A stretch of 54,164 nucleotides of DNA from Oxalobacteraceae bacterium (GTDB lineage: Bacteria > Pseudomonadota > Gammaproteobacteria > Burkholderiales > Burkholderiaceae_D): NCBI GenBank assembly GCA_013284265.1, contig JABTBR010000051.1, positions 1-54,164 on the forward strand, read 5' to 3'. Each line of letters begins with the position of its first letter. The first letter of the stretch is position 1. The notes beneath the pieces were generated by a model. That model was given only the letters and a program-made list of their open reading frames with translations. It ran no database searches and was not told the origin of the DNA. A program made the translations under genes and the position numbers. Shown in pieces: positions 26,574-35,155 of this stretch.

Positions 26574-29321
26574 ATGTTCCCCAACGATAGCGACCGGCCC
26601 GACCCCGACGCCTTGCTGGCGCAGGTGCAGGCCATGGAGCGCAAGGCGGCGCGCGGCAAGCTGAGGATTTATTTCGGCGCCTCGGCCGGCGTGGGCAAGA
26701 CCTACGCCATGCTGGCGGCCGCGCGCAAGCTGCAGGCCGACGGCCAGCCGCCGCTGGTGGGCGTGATCGAGACCCATGGCCGCAGTGAAACGGCGGCCAT
26801 GCTCGCGGGGCTGGACGTGCTGCCTCTCAAGCAGGTCGAGTATCGCGGCAAGAAAATCGCCGAGTTCGACCTCGACGCCGCGCTGGCGCGCCGCCCGGCG
26901 CTGATCCTGATGGACGAGCTGGCGCATTCGAACGCGCCCGGCTCGCGCCACCCCAAGCGCTGGCAGGACGTCGAGGAGCTGCTCGACGCCGGCATCGACG
27001 TGCTTTCCACCGTCAATGTGCAGCACCTGGAAAGCCTCAACGACGTGGTCGGCGGCATCACCGGCATCCGCGTGGCCGAGACCGTGCCCGACACCGTGTT
27101 CGACGAAGCCGACGAGGTGGTGCTGGTCGACATTCCGGCCGACGAGCTGCTGGCCCGCCTCAAGGGCGGCAAGGTCTACCAGCAACAGCAGGCCGAGCGC
27201 GCCTCGAAGAATTTTTTCCGCAAGGGTAATCTGATCGCGCTGCGCGAGCTGGCGCTGCGCCGCACCGCCGACCGGGTCGGCGACGATGTGCGCGCCTACC
27301 GGGTCGAGCAGTCGATCGACGCGATCTGGAAGAGCGGCACGGCGCTGCTGGCCTGCATCGGCCCGCGCGCCGGCGCCGAGCATACGGTGCGCAGCACGGC
27401 GCGGCTGGCCGGCCAGCTGGGCGCCGAATGGCATGCGGTCTATATCGAGACGCCGGCGCTGCAAAGGCTGTCGGCGGCGCGGCGCGAGCAGATTCTGCGC
27501 ACGCTCAAGCTGGCCGCGGATCTGGGCGCCATCACGGCCGTCATTTCGGCCCAGGAGATCGCGCTGGCCGCGGTCGACTACGCGCGCAGCCATAATCTGT
27601 CGAAGATCGTCATGGCGCGCGGCCATCCGAGCTGGCCCTGGCGCGTCTCGCATATCAAAAGCATCGCCCGCCACGCGCCCGAGATCGACCTGATCGAGAT
27701 CGGCGAACCGAACCAGCCGAGTGTGGCCGAGGCGCCGCGCGCGGCCGGGCCGGACGACGAGGCCGACAGCGCGCGCATCAAAAAGCATGCGCCCGGTTAC
27801 ATCTGGGCCGCCGCCGCCAGCATCGGCACGGCCTTGCTGGCCACGCCGCTGCTGGCCTGGCTGGACCTGGCCAATATCGCCATGCTGTTCCTGCTGGTGG
27901 TGGTGCTGGTGGCGGTGCGCTTCGGGCGCGGGCCGTCGGTGCTGGCCACCTGCGTCAGCGTGGCCTGCTTCGATTTCTTCTTCGTGCCGCCGCGCTTCAC
28001 CTTCGCCGTCAGCGATTTCCAGTACCTGATCACCTTCATGGTGATGCTGGCGGTGGGGCTGATCACCGGCCATCTGACGGCCGACCTGCGCTTCCAGGCG
28101 CGCGTCGCCTCGCAGCGCGAACGGCGTTCGCGCGCGCTCTACGAGTTCGCGCGCGAGCTGTCGGGCGCGCTGCAGACCGAGCAGATCTTCGACATCACGC
28201 GCGGCTTCATCCAGCGCGCCTTCCACGCCCGCGCCACGCTGCTGGTGCCGGACGACGAGGGCCGCCTGTCGCTGCCGCCGCCGAGCGGCATCGACAGCAC
28301 CGCCAACGCCCATCTGTCGGTGCTGGACCTGGGCATCGCGCAATGGTCTTTCGACCGCGCCGAAAACGCCGGACTGGGGACCGACACCCTGCCGGCCAGC
28401 CGCATCTTCTACCTGCCGCTGGTGGCGCCGATGCGCACCCGTGGCGTGCTGGCGATCGAACCGGAACAGCGGCGCTGGATCTGGATCCCGGAACAGCGCC
28501 AGCAGCTCGATACCTTCGCCGCGCTGGCGGCGATCGCGCTGGAACGGGTGCATTACATCGAGGTGGCCCAGGGCGCGCTGATCAGCATGGAGTCCGAGCG
28601 TCTGCGCAACTCGCTGCTGGCGGCGCTGTCGCATGATCTGCGCACGCCGCTGACCTCACTGGTCGGCCTGTCCGAGTCGCTGGCCGGCTCGCGCCCGGCG
28701 CTGGCACCGGCCCAGCTGGAGACGGCCACCGCCCTGCACGACGAAGCCCTGCGCATGAGCGCCCTGGTGGCGAACCTGCTGGACATGGCGCGCATCCAGA
28801 GCGGCGAGATCAAGTTCAATCTGCAATGGCAACCGCTCGAGGAGGTGGTCGGCAGCGCGCTGCGCGCCAGCGCCTCCCAGCTCAAGCACCACGAGGTGAT
28901 GACCCGGCTGGCGCCGGACTTGCCGCTGCTGCGTTTTGACGCCGTGCTGATCGAGCGGGTGCTGTGCAACCTGGTCGAGAACGCCGCCAAGTACACCCCG
29001 GCCGGCTCGCACATCGGCATCACGGCCGAGCCGCATGGCGCCTGCGTCAGGGTGATGGTTTATGATGATGGTCCCGGCCTGCCGCCGGGCCGCGAGGAAG
29101 CCATCTTTGAAAAATTCACCCGCGGAGAGCGCGAATCGGCCAAGCCGGGCGTGGGCCTGGGCCTGGCGATCTGCCGCGCCATCGTCGAAGCCCATGGCGG
29201 GCGCATCGACGCCGCGCCGTCGCCGGCCGGCGGCGCCGCCTTCGTGTTTTCGCTGCCGCTGGGGACGCCCCCGGCCATGCCGGCGCTCGATCTTGAACCT
29301 GTAGAAAGTGATGATGACTGA
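26574..29321 (+). CDS. kdpD: Sensor histidine kinase KdpD
   Basis: KdpD senses K+ limitation and osmotic state and phosphorylates KdpE. In order: the KdpD domain with Walker A GASAGVGKTYAML (about residues 35-47), a universal-stress-protein-like domain (about 250-375), four membrane helices (about 400-500), a GAF-like domain, then the kinase core. The phospho-acceptor is His687 in ALSHDLRTPLTS; N-box NLVENAAKYTP and G-boxes DDGPGLP and GVGLGLAI follow. Length (915 aa) fits E. coli KdpD (894). No strong Shine-Dalgarno is visible before the ATG. It overlaps kdpE. Confidence 0.97.
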   Translation: MFPNDSDRPDPDALLAQVQAMERKAARGKLRIYFGASAGVGKTYAMLAAARKLQADGQPPLVGVIETHGRSETAAMLAGLDVLPLKQVEYRGKKIAEFDLDAALARRPALILMDELAHSNAPGSRHPKRWQDVEELLDAGIDVLSTVNVQHLESLNDVVGGITGIRVAETVPDTVFDEADEVVLVDIPADELLARLKGGKVYQQQQAERASKNFFRKGNLIALRELALRRTADRVGDDVRAYRVEQSIDAIWKSGTALLACIGPRAGAEHTVRSTARLAGQLGAEWHAVYIETPALQRLSAARREQILRTLKLAADLGAITAVISAQEIALAAVDYARSHNLSKIVMARGHPSWPWRVSHIKSIARHAPEIDLIEIGEPNQPSVAEAPRAAGPDDEADSARIKKHAPGYIWAAAASIGTALLATPLLAWLDLANIAMLFLLVVVLVAVRFGRGPSVLATCVSVACFDFFFVPPRFTFAVSDFQYLITFMVMLAVGLITGHLTADLRFQARVASQRERRSRALYEFARELSGALQTEQIFDITRGFIQRAFHARATLLVPDDEGRLSLPPPSGIDSTANAHLSVLDLGIAQWSFDRAENAGLGTDTLPASRIFYLPLVAPMRTRGVLAIEPEQRRWIWIPEQRQQLDTFAALAAIALERVHYIEVAQGALISMESERLRNSLLAALSHDLRTPLTSLVGLSESLAGSRPALAPAQLETATALHDEALRMSALVANLLDMARIQSGEIKFNLQWQPLEEVVGSALRASASQLKHHEVMTRLAPDLPLLRFDAVLIERVLCNLVENAAKYTPAGSHIGITAEPHGACVRVMVYDDGPGLPPGREEAIFEKFTRGERESAKPGVGLGLAICRAIVEAHGGRIDAAPSPAGGAAFVFSLPLGTPPAMPALDLEPVESDDD

Positions 29322-30012
29322 TTCCATGCCCACCGCGCTGCTGGTGGAAGACGAACCGCAGATCCGCCGCTTCGTGCGCGCCGCCCTGGAGGAAGCCGGC
29401 TGGCAGGTGTTCGAGGCGGCCACGCTGCAGCGTGGCCTGATCGACGCCGGCACCCGCAAGCCCGACCTGGTCGTGCTCGACCTGGGCCTGCCCGACGGCG
29501 ACGGCATCGACTTCATCATCGACCTGCGCAAATGGTCCAGCGTACCGGTGGTGGTGCTGTCGGCCCGGGTCAACGAGGCCGACAAGATCCGCGCCCTTGA
29601 CGCCGGCGCCGACGATTATCTGAGCAAGCCCTTCGGCGTGGGCGAGCTGCTGGCGCGCGTGCGCGCCACCTTGCGGCGCCAGCGCCAGCCGGCCGCCGAC
29701 GACGCCGGCCTGATCTGTTTCGGCGATGTGGCGGTGGACCTGAAGAACCGCCGCGTGACCAAGGCCGGCGCGCATGTGCACCTGACCCCGACCGAGTACC
29801 GTCTGCTGGCCGTGCTGGTGGCCGACGCCGGCCGGGTGATGACCAATCCGCAATTGCTGCGCGCCGTGTGGGGGCCGTCCCAGTCCGAGAACGGCCACTA
29901 CCTGCGCATCTATATGGGCCACCTGCGCCACAAGCTGGAGGACAATCCGACCCAGCCGCGCTATCTGCTGACCGAAACGGCGGTGGGCTACCGCTTGCAG
30001 CTGCCGGGGTGA
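29311..30012 (+). CDS. kdpE: Response regulator KdpE
   Basis: An OmpR/PhoB-type regulator: receiver domain with acidic VEDE near the N-terminus and the phospho-Asp in LVVLDLGLPDG, then a winged-helix DNA-binding domain ending in LTETAVGYRLQLPG. It activates kdp transcription when phosphorylated by KdpD. The gene overlaps the end of kdpD by 11 bp from this ATG. Alternative starts are GTG 29308, ATG 29314 and ATG 29326. Its likely targets here are the site before kdp and the similar one at 30206. Confidence 0.96.
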   Translation: MMTDSMPTALLVEDEPQIRRFVRAALEEAGWQVFEAATLQRGLIDAGTRKPDLVVLDLGLPDGDGIDFIIDLRKWSSVPVVVLSARVNEADKIRALDAGADDYLSKPFGVGELLARVRATLRRQRQPAADDAGLICFGDVAVDLKNRRVTKAGAHVHLTPTEYRLLAVLVADAGRVMTNPQLLRAVWGPSQSENGHYLRIYMGHLRHKLEDNPTQPRYLLTETAVGYRLQLPG

Positions 30013-30063
30013 TGGCGGCGGCGCGCGCCGGTCCTTTCATTGCGCGTGCCACAACGATCTTAG

Positions 30064-30127
30064 AACCCACGGCAAAGAGCCGGGGTCTGACCCGCCGGGT
30101 CAGACCCCAGGGGTGCGCCGTGGGTTT
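30064..30127. repeat. Dispersed palindromic element, copy 3
   Basis: A 64-bp copy with perfect outer arms AACCCACGGC / GCCGTGGGTT, the shoulder AAAGAGC on the left and the GACCCGCCGGGTC core. It has the same direction as copy 2. It separates kdpE from the following small-ORF/GNAT-C39 operon and may end kdp transcription. Confidence 0.85.
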
Positions 30128-30205
30128 TCGGCGGATGCCGCCGGCCCGCAGGCGCCCGACTTCCTCTTGTGTTTTTACTTCTCGTATACAATGCGGCGCC
30201 GGCTT

Positions 30206-30236
30206 TTTACACTATCTTTAGACCCTCCGCGCTAAG
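30206..30236 (+). promoter_or_regulatory. kdp-like promoter before the GNAT-C39/RLAN cassette
   Basis: TTTACA-(2 nt)-ATCTTTAG-(1)-CCCT followed by CGCTAA and CTTT repeats the kdp core promoter (21722-21755) in sequence and in spacing; about 26 of 31 positions agree. The second, upstream KdpE site of kdp is not repeated in full here. This suggests, but does not prove, control by KdpE. Confidence 0.5.
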
Positions 30237-30270
30237 CTTTCCTCTGTCGAAACCCTGAGGAAGCAAGGCC

Positions 30271-30456
30271 ATGCGTGATCATCTTCTTTCCAATCGCCCC
30301 GGCGCCGACAAGATCCGGCGCGAACCCGACCGCCACCTGCGCCTGCGCCGCGCCCGCGCGGCCAGTGTGCGCCTGCGCTGCCTGATCGGCGGCCTGGCCG
30401 TCGCCTGCATCTGCGGGCAGGCGCTGATCGCGCTGCTGAACCTGGACCGGGTGTGA
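30271..30456 (+). CDS. Small basic single-pass membrane protein
   Basis: A 61-residue protein. Residues 1-37 are strongly basic (IRREPDRHLRLRRARAASVR), followed by one hydrophobic helix (CLIGGLAVACICGQALIALL) and a short end. The positive-inside rule places the N-terminus in the cytoplasm. GAGGAAGC before the ATG and a 4-bp overlap with the next gene (GTGA) support translation. It lies directly behind the kdp-like promoter. I do not recognise a family; a membrane anchor or a small regulator for the neighbouring enzymes is possible. Confidence 0.6.
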   Translation: MRDHLLSNRPGADKIRREPDRHLRLRRARAASVRLRCLIGGLAVACICGQALIALLNLDRV

Positions 30457-31655
30457 GCGCCATGCTGACCATTGTGCCCGCATCCGCATCCGCATCCGCA
30501 TCCGCATCCGCATCCGCATCCGCGCCGGCGCCGCCGGACGGGCCAGCCCTGATCCGTCCCGCCACCGCCGCCGACATCCCGGCCCTGCTGGCGATCGAGC
30601 AGCTCAGCTTCCAGGGCGACCGCATCAGCCCGCGCAATTTCCGCTACCTGCTCACGCGCGCCCGCGCCCTGACCCTGCTCGACATGCGGCAGGGCGAGGT
30701 GCGCGGCTACATCATGCTGCTGTTCCGCGCCAGCCCGTCGCTGGCGCGGGTCTATTCGATCGCCACCCACCCGCGCTACAAGGGGCAGGGCGTGGCGGCG
30801 GCGCTGCTGCTGACGGCCGAGCAGGCCGTGCTGGCGCGCGGCTACGCCACGATGCAGCTGGAAATCCGCTGCGACAACCAGGCGTCGCTGGGCCTGTTCC
30901 AAAGCCGCGGCTACCGTATCTTCGGCCAATATCCGGGCTTCTACGAGGACGGCATGGACGCGCAGCGGCTGGAGAAAACCCTGACCGAACACCTGCGCCC
31001 GGAACTGACCCGTGCTCCCTATTACCGCCAGACGCTGGGCTTCACCTGCGGCGCCTCCTGCCTGATGATGGCGATGAAGACCTGCGACCCGGCGCTGGAA
31101 CTGAACCGCACGCTGGAATTGCAGATCTGGCGCGAGGCCACCACCATCTTCATGACGGCCGGCCACGGCGGCTGCGGTCCGCATGGGCTGGCGCTGGCGG
31201 CCCAGCGGCGCGGCTTTCCCTGCGCGATCTACGTCAACGGCCACCAGGTGCTGTTCCAGGAATCGGTACGCAGCCAGGAAAAGCGCGACGTGATCCAGCT
31301 GGTGCAGGAGGATTTCGTGCGCCAGGCGCTGGCGCTGGGCCTGCCCAGCCACTACCGCTGCGCCGGCGTGGACGAGCTGCAGAACTGCTGCGCGGCGGGC
31401 GGCATCGCGCTGGTGCTGATCTCGACCTACCGGTTGACGCGCGAGCGGGCGCCGCACTGGGTCATCATCACCGGCTGCGACGAGCATTATTTCTACATTC
31501 ACGATCCGGACAACTCGGCCAGCCGCAGCGGCGACGAACGCATCCACATGGCGATCCAGAAGAAGGACTTCGAGCGCATGGCACGCTACGGGCGCCAGGG
31601 CACCAAGGCGGCCGTGCTGGTCTATCCGCGCGGCGCCGATACACAATCTTTATGA
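30453..31655 (+). CDS. GNAT acetyltransferase fused to C39-like peptidase
   Basis: A 400-residue two-domain protein. Residues 32-170 are a RimI-like GNAT domain with the acetyl-CoA loop R108-YKGQG-V. Residues 185-395 are a papain-like C39 peptidase domain: Gln193 (oxyanion), catalytic Cys199 in GFTCGAS, His335 in APHWVIITG and Asp351 in IHDPDN. It has no export signal and no ABC domain, so it is not a bacteriocin exporter. Residues 10-24 are an Ala-Ser run coded by a hexanucleotide repeat. A GTG start overlaps the small membrane gene; ATG 30462 is an alternative. It stands before an RLAN/RimK-type ligase, a pairing noted in comparative work on ATP-grasp amidoligases, as I recall. It may trim or modify a peptide made by that ligase. 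Confidence 0.85.
   Translation: MSAMLTIVPASASASASASASASAPAPPDGPALIRPATAADIPALLAIEQLSFQGDRISPRNFRYLLTRARALTLLDMRQGEVRGYIMLLFRASPSLARVYSIATHPRYKGQGVAAALLLTAEQAVLARGYATMQLEIRCDNQASLGLFQSRGYRIFGQYPGFYEDGMDAQRLEKTLTEHLRPELTRAPYYRQTLGFTCGASCLMMAMKTCDPALELNRTLELQIWREATTIFMTAGHGGCGPHGLALAAQRRGFPCAIYVNGHQVLFQESVRSQEKRDVIQLVQEDFVRQALALGLPSHYRCAGVDELQNCCAAGGIALVLISTYRLTRERAPHWVIITGCDEHYFYIHDPDNSASRSGDERIHMAIQKKDFERMARYGRQGTKAAVLVYPRGADTQSL
30481..30522 (+). repeat. Hexanucleotide tandem repeat (CATCCG)x7
   Basis: Seven perfect copies of CATCCG lie inside the 5' end of the GNAT-C39 gene and encode alternating Ser and Ala. Since the unit is two codons, changes in copy number alter only linker length and keep the frame. 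Confidence 0.97.
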
Positions 31656-31732
31656 GTTTACCCCATCTCTTTGCAGGTTTTTTACGGCCTGCTGTGTACA
31701 GTTGAAACCTGAGCCAACCCCAAGAACCAACC

Positions 31733-33346
31733 ATGCCTACCGCAAAATTGAGCATCGCCCCCAGCGCCGGCCACGCCGCCGCCGCGCCGCACAACAATGA
31801 CAGCGCCGCCAGTCCGGCCGGCGCGAACGACGCCGAGCCTCCATCTACGCCGCGCGGACCGGGCACGCCGCTGCTGGTGCTCGAATCCCTGAAGGACCGG
31901 CCGGCACAGACGCCCGCGCGGTATTGCATGACGGCGGCCGACTATCTGGCCGCCGGTGCGCGCCAGCTGCCCCCCGGCAGCACCGTGATCAATCTGTGCC
32001 GCGGCTATAAATATCTGTCGGTGGGCTATTATTGCTCGCTGCTGGCCGAGGCGCGCGGCCACCGGGTCTACCCTTCGATCAAGAGCATCAATGATTTGTC
32101 GCGCAAGGCCGCCTATCAGCTCGACACCATCGAGCTCGACCTGGCCCTGAACGCCGCGCTGGCCGGCCAGAGCGAGCACGCGATGCCGGCCGAGTTCGCG
32201 CTCGACATCTTCTTCGGCAGCACCGACTACACGCTGCTGTCCGGCCTGGCGCGCGGAATATTCGCTACCTTTGCGGCGCCGCTGATGCGGGTGGAGTTTG
32301 AGCGCGGCGAGCAATGGCATATCAGCGCGATCAAAATGCTGAGCGTTTCCTCGCTGGACGCACGCCAGCAGACCCTGTTTGCGCAGGCGCTGCGCGGCTT
32401 CAAGCCCGATGGCCGGGCGCCTTGCGGCGCGCCGCGCAAGTGGCGCTACCATGTGGCGGTATTGCGCGACGAGCGCGAGGCGCTCCCACCGAGCAATCAG
32501 GGCGCGCTGGATAAATTCGTCGAGGCCGGCCGCGGCATGGAGGTGCAGGTCACGCTGATCGACAAGACCGACTACGCCGACCTGGCCAAATTCGACGCCC
32601 TGTTCATCCGCGAGACCACGGCGATCCAGCACCACACCTATCTGTTCGCCAAGAAGGCCGAGAGCGAAGGGCTGGTGGTCATCGACGACGCCAACTCCAT
32701 CCTGCGCTGCACCAACAAGATCTACCTGGCTGATCTGCTGCGCCTGCACGATATCCCCACGCCGCGCAGCTATGTGCTGCAGCGCGATGCACTGGGCGAC
32801 ATCGCCCGGCTCGAAGCGGAGATCGGCTATCCGATGGTGATGAAGGTGCCGGACGGCGCCTTCTCGCGCGGGGTGACGAAGGCGGCCAACCGGGAAGAGT
32901 TCCTGCGCACCGCCGAGGAGCTGCTCAAGCATTCCTCGCTGATCCTGGTGCAGGAATATCTGTACACCAGCTTCGACTGGCGCATCGGCATCCTGAACCG
33001 CCAGGTGATTTTCGCCAGCCAGTACTTCATGTCCAAGGGCCACTGGCAGGTGGCCAAGCGCGACACCAGCGGCAAGGCCGAATTCGGCATGAGCCGGGCG
33101 GTGGCGCTGGACGCGGTGCCGGCCGAAATCCTGCAAAGGGCCAGCCAGGCCGCCGGCCTGATCGGCGACGGCCTGTACGGCGTGGACATGAAGATGTGCG
33201 AGCGCGGCGCCGTGGTCATCGAGGTCAACGACAACCCGAATATCGACGCGGGCAACGAGGACGGCGTGGCCGGTGGCGAGTTGTACCGCACCATTCTGGG
33301 CGAGCTGGTGCGCCGCGTCGAACAGGCGCGCCAGCGCGCGGCCTGA
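31733..33346 (+). CDS. RLAN-domain ATP-grasp ligase (RimK family)
   Basis: A 537-residue peptide-bond-forming ligase. Residues 1-45 are a Pro/Ala-rich tail, about 46-250 the RimK-like ATP-grasp N-terminal (RLAN) domain with LCRGYKYLSVGYYCSLLAEARGH, and about 285-530 the ATP-grasp domain. ATP and metal residues are seen: Lys371 in MVMKVPDG, the acidic LVQEYL, Asp485 and E497-x-N-x-N in IEVNDNPN. Such enzymes add amino acids (often Glu) to a carboxyl end with ATP. The acceptor here is unknown. It follows the GNAT-C39 gene by 77 bp. No Shine-Dalgarno is obvious. Together they look like an amidation-and-trimming pathway for a peptide or protein tail. Confidence 0.87.
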   Translation: MPTAKLSIAPSAGHAAAAPHNNDSAASPAGANDAEPPSTPRGPGTPLLVLESLKDRPAQTPARYCMTAADYLAAGARQLPPGSTVINLCRGYKYLSVGYYCSLLAEARGHRVYPSIKSINDLSRKAAYQLDTIELDLALNAALAGQSEHAMPAEFALDIFFGSTDYTLLSGLARGIFATFAAPLMRVEFERGEQWHISAIKMLSVSSLDARQQTLFAQALRGFKPDGRAPCGAPRKWRYHVAVLRDEREALPPSNQGALDKFVEAGRGMEVQVTLIDKTDYADLAKFDALFIRETTAIQHHTYLFAKKAESEGLVVIDDANSILRCTNKIYLADLLRLHDIPTPRSYVLQRDALGDIARLEAEIGYPMVMKVPDGAFSRGVTKAANREEFLRTAEELLKHSSLILVQEYLYTSFDWRIGILNRQVIFASQYFMSKGHWQVAKRDTSGKAEFGMSRAVALDAVPAEILQRASQAAGLIGDGLYGVDMKMCERGAVVIEVNDNPNIDAGNEDGVAGGELYRTILGELVRRVEQARQRAA

Positions 33347-33387
33347 GCCGAGCGGCCTGAGACGCCGGTACGGCGGATGCCGCCGCC

Positions 33388-34557
33388 TTACTTGCTCAGC
33401 GTGCGCATGGCCCGTTCCAGGCCGTCTATGGTCAGCGGGAACATGCGGTTGTTCATCATCTGCTTGACGATGGCGACCGACTGGCGGTACTGCCACACGC
33501 CTTCCGGCTCGGGGTTGAGCCAGATGAACTTGGGGAAGGCCTGGGTGAAGCGGGCCAGCCATTCGGCCCCGGCTTCCTCGTTGTTGTACTCGACCGAACC
33601 GCCCGGCTGCAAAATCTCGTAGGGACTCATGGTGGCGTCGCCGACGAAAATGAGCTTGGTATCGGGCGGATACTTGCGCAGGATGTCCCAGGTCGGGAAA
33701 CGCTCGGAATGGCGGCGCCGGTTGTTCTTCCACATATAGTCGTAGACGCAGTTGTGGAAGTAGAAGAACTCCATGTTCTTGAACTCGGTCTTGGAGGCCG
33801 AGAACAGTTCCTCGGTGCGCTCGATATGGTCGTCCATGGTACCGCCCACGTCGAACAGCATCAGCACCTTGACCTTGTTGCGCCGCTCCGGCTGCATCTT
33901 GATGTCCAGGTAGCCGGCGTTGCTGGCGGTGGCGCGGATGGTCGCGTCGAGCGCCAACTCTTCCTCGGCGCCTTCGCGGGCGAATTTGCGCAGGCGCCGC
34001 AAGGCCACCTTGATGTTGCGCGTGCCCAGTTCGCGGTCGTTGTCGTAGTCCTTGTAGGCGCGCGCCTCCCACACCTTGACCGCCGTGCGGTTGCCGCCCT
34101 TGCCGCCGATGCGCACCCCTTCAGGATTGGTGCCGCCATTGCCGAAGGGCGAGGTGCCGCCCGTGCCTATCCACTTGCTGCCGCCCTCGTGGCGCTCCTT
34201 CTGTTCCTTGAGCAGCTCGTTGAGGCGGTCCATCAGCTTGTCGTAGCCGAATTTCTCCAGCTGGGCCTTCTGTTCCTCGCTCAGCTCGCGCTCCATGCGC
34301 TTGATCAGCCAGTCCAGCGGAATGCTGGCATTGGTTTCAAAGGCGGCGTTGATGCCCTTGAAGTACTGGGCGAAGGCGCGGTCGAATTTGTCGAAGTGGG
34401 CCTCGTCCTTGACCAGGGTGATGCGGGCCAGATAATAGAAATCGTCCATCGAGGAGTCGATGACGTTCTTTTGCAGCGCTTCGAGCAGGGTCAGGAATTC
34501 CTTGATGGAGACGGGAATGCGCGCATCCTTGAGCGTGAAGAAAAAATCGATCAGCAT
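33388..34557 (-). CDS. CoxE-like VWA domain protein
   Basis: A 389-residue cytoplasmic protein of the CoxE/VWA-containing group that works with MoxR AAA+ ATPases. The N-terminal part (1-200) is helical with a Gly-rich loop (125-155). The C-terminal VWA domain begins LMLFDVGGTMDD. The MIDAS motif, normally DxSxS, reads D236-V-G-G-T here, so the first Ser is Gly; metal binding could be altered. The gene is last in an operon of moxR, a GNAT gene and this one, starting 1 bp after the GNAT stop. The partner complex probably remodels or loads metal into some enzyme, but the target is not in this window. Confidence 0.88.
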   Translation of the reverse strand: MLIDFFFTLKDARIPVSIKEFLTLLEALQKNVIDSSMDDFYYLARITLVKDEAHFDKFDRAFAQYFKGINAAFETNASIPLDWLIKRMERELSEEQKAQLEKFGYDKLMDRLNELLKEQKERHEGGSKWIGTGGTSPFGNGGTNPEGVRIGGKGGNRTAVKVWEARAYKDYDNDRELGTRNIKVALRRLRKFAREGAEEELALDATIRATASNAGYLDIKMQPERRNKVKVLMLFDVGGTMDDHIERTEELFSASKTEFKNMEFFYFHNCVYDYMWKNNRRRHSERFPTWDILRKYPPDTKLIFVGDATMSPYEILQPGGSVEYNNEEAGAEWLARFTQAFPKFIWLNPEPEGVWQYRQSVAIVKQMMNNRMFPLTIDGLERAMRTLSK

Positions 34558-34558
34558 G

Positions 34559-35155
34559 TCAGGTCCGTTGCAGCTTGTATTGCAGATGCGCCTTCACTTC
34601 GGGCCACTCGCCGCGCACGATGCTGTACATGACGGTGTCGCGCACGGTGCCGTCGCGGCGCATGCCGTGGTGGCGCAGCACGCCGTCGCATTTGGCGCCG
34701 AGGCGCTCGATCGCGGCCTGGGAGGCGATGTTGAAGTTATCGGTGCGAAAGCCCACCACGGCGCAGCCCAGGGTGTCGAAGGCGTGCGACAGCAGCATCA
34801 GCTTGCAGCTGGTGTTGACGTGGCTGCGCTGCATGCGCTTGGCATACCAGGTGAAGCCGATTTCCAGGCGTTCGAGCGTGGGCACGATGTCGTGGTAGCT
34901 GGTGCTGCCGATCACGGCGCCGCTGGCGATGTCGATCACGGCGAAGGCCATGCGCGTGGGCGCCATCTCGAAGGCGCGGCCGATGTAGCCGGCCACGTCG
35001 TCCGGTTCCGGCGCCGAGGTCACGCGGATCTTCCACAGTTCGCCGTCCAGGGTGGCGGCGCGCAGGCCGTCGGCATGGTGGGGCGAGAGCGGCTCCAGGC
35101 GCACGCCGTTCAGTTCCAGCGTGACGGGGACGACGGGGTCGAGCAGGGCGCTCAT
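34559..35155 (-). CDS. RimJ/RimL-type GNAT acetyltransferase
   Basis: A 198-residue acetyltransferase of the GNAT family (Acetyltransf_3 type). The protein has LEPLSPHHADGL at the start, EIGFTWYAKRMQRSHVN as the core strand and acetyl-CoA region, and GFRTDNFNIASQAAIERLGAK near the end, typical of RimJ/RimL relatives. It would transfer acetyl to a protein N-terminus or small amine; the substrate is unknown. It overlaps the moxR stop codon (TGATG) and ends 1 bp before the VWA gene, so it is embedded in that operon. Confidence 0.88.
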   Translation of the reverse strand: MSALLDPVVPVTLELNGVRLEPLSPHHADGLRAATLDGELWKIRVTSAPEPDDVAGYIGRAFEMAPTRMAFAVIDIASGAVIGSTSYHDIVPTLERLEIGFTWYAKRMQRSHVNTSCKLMLLSHAFDTLGCAVVGFRTDNFNIASQAAIERLGAKCDGVLRHHGMRRDGTVRDTVMYSIVRGEWPEVKAHLQYKLQRT

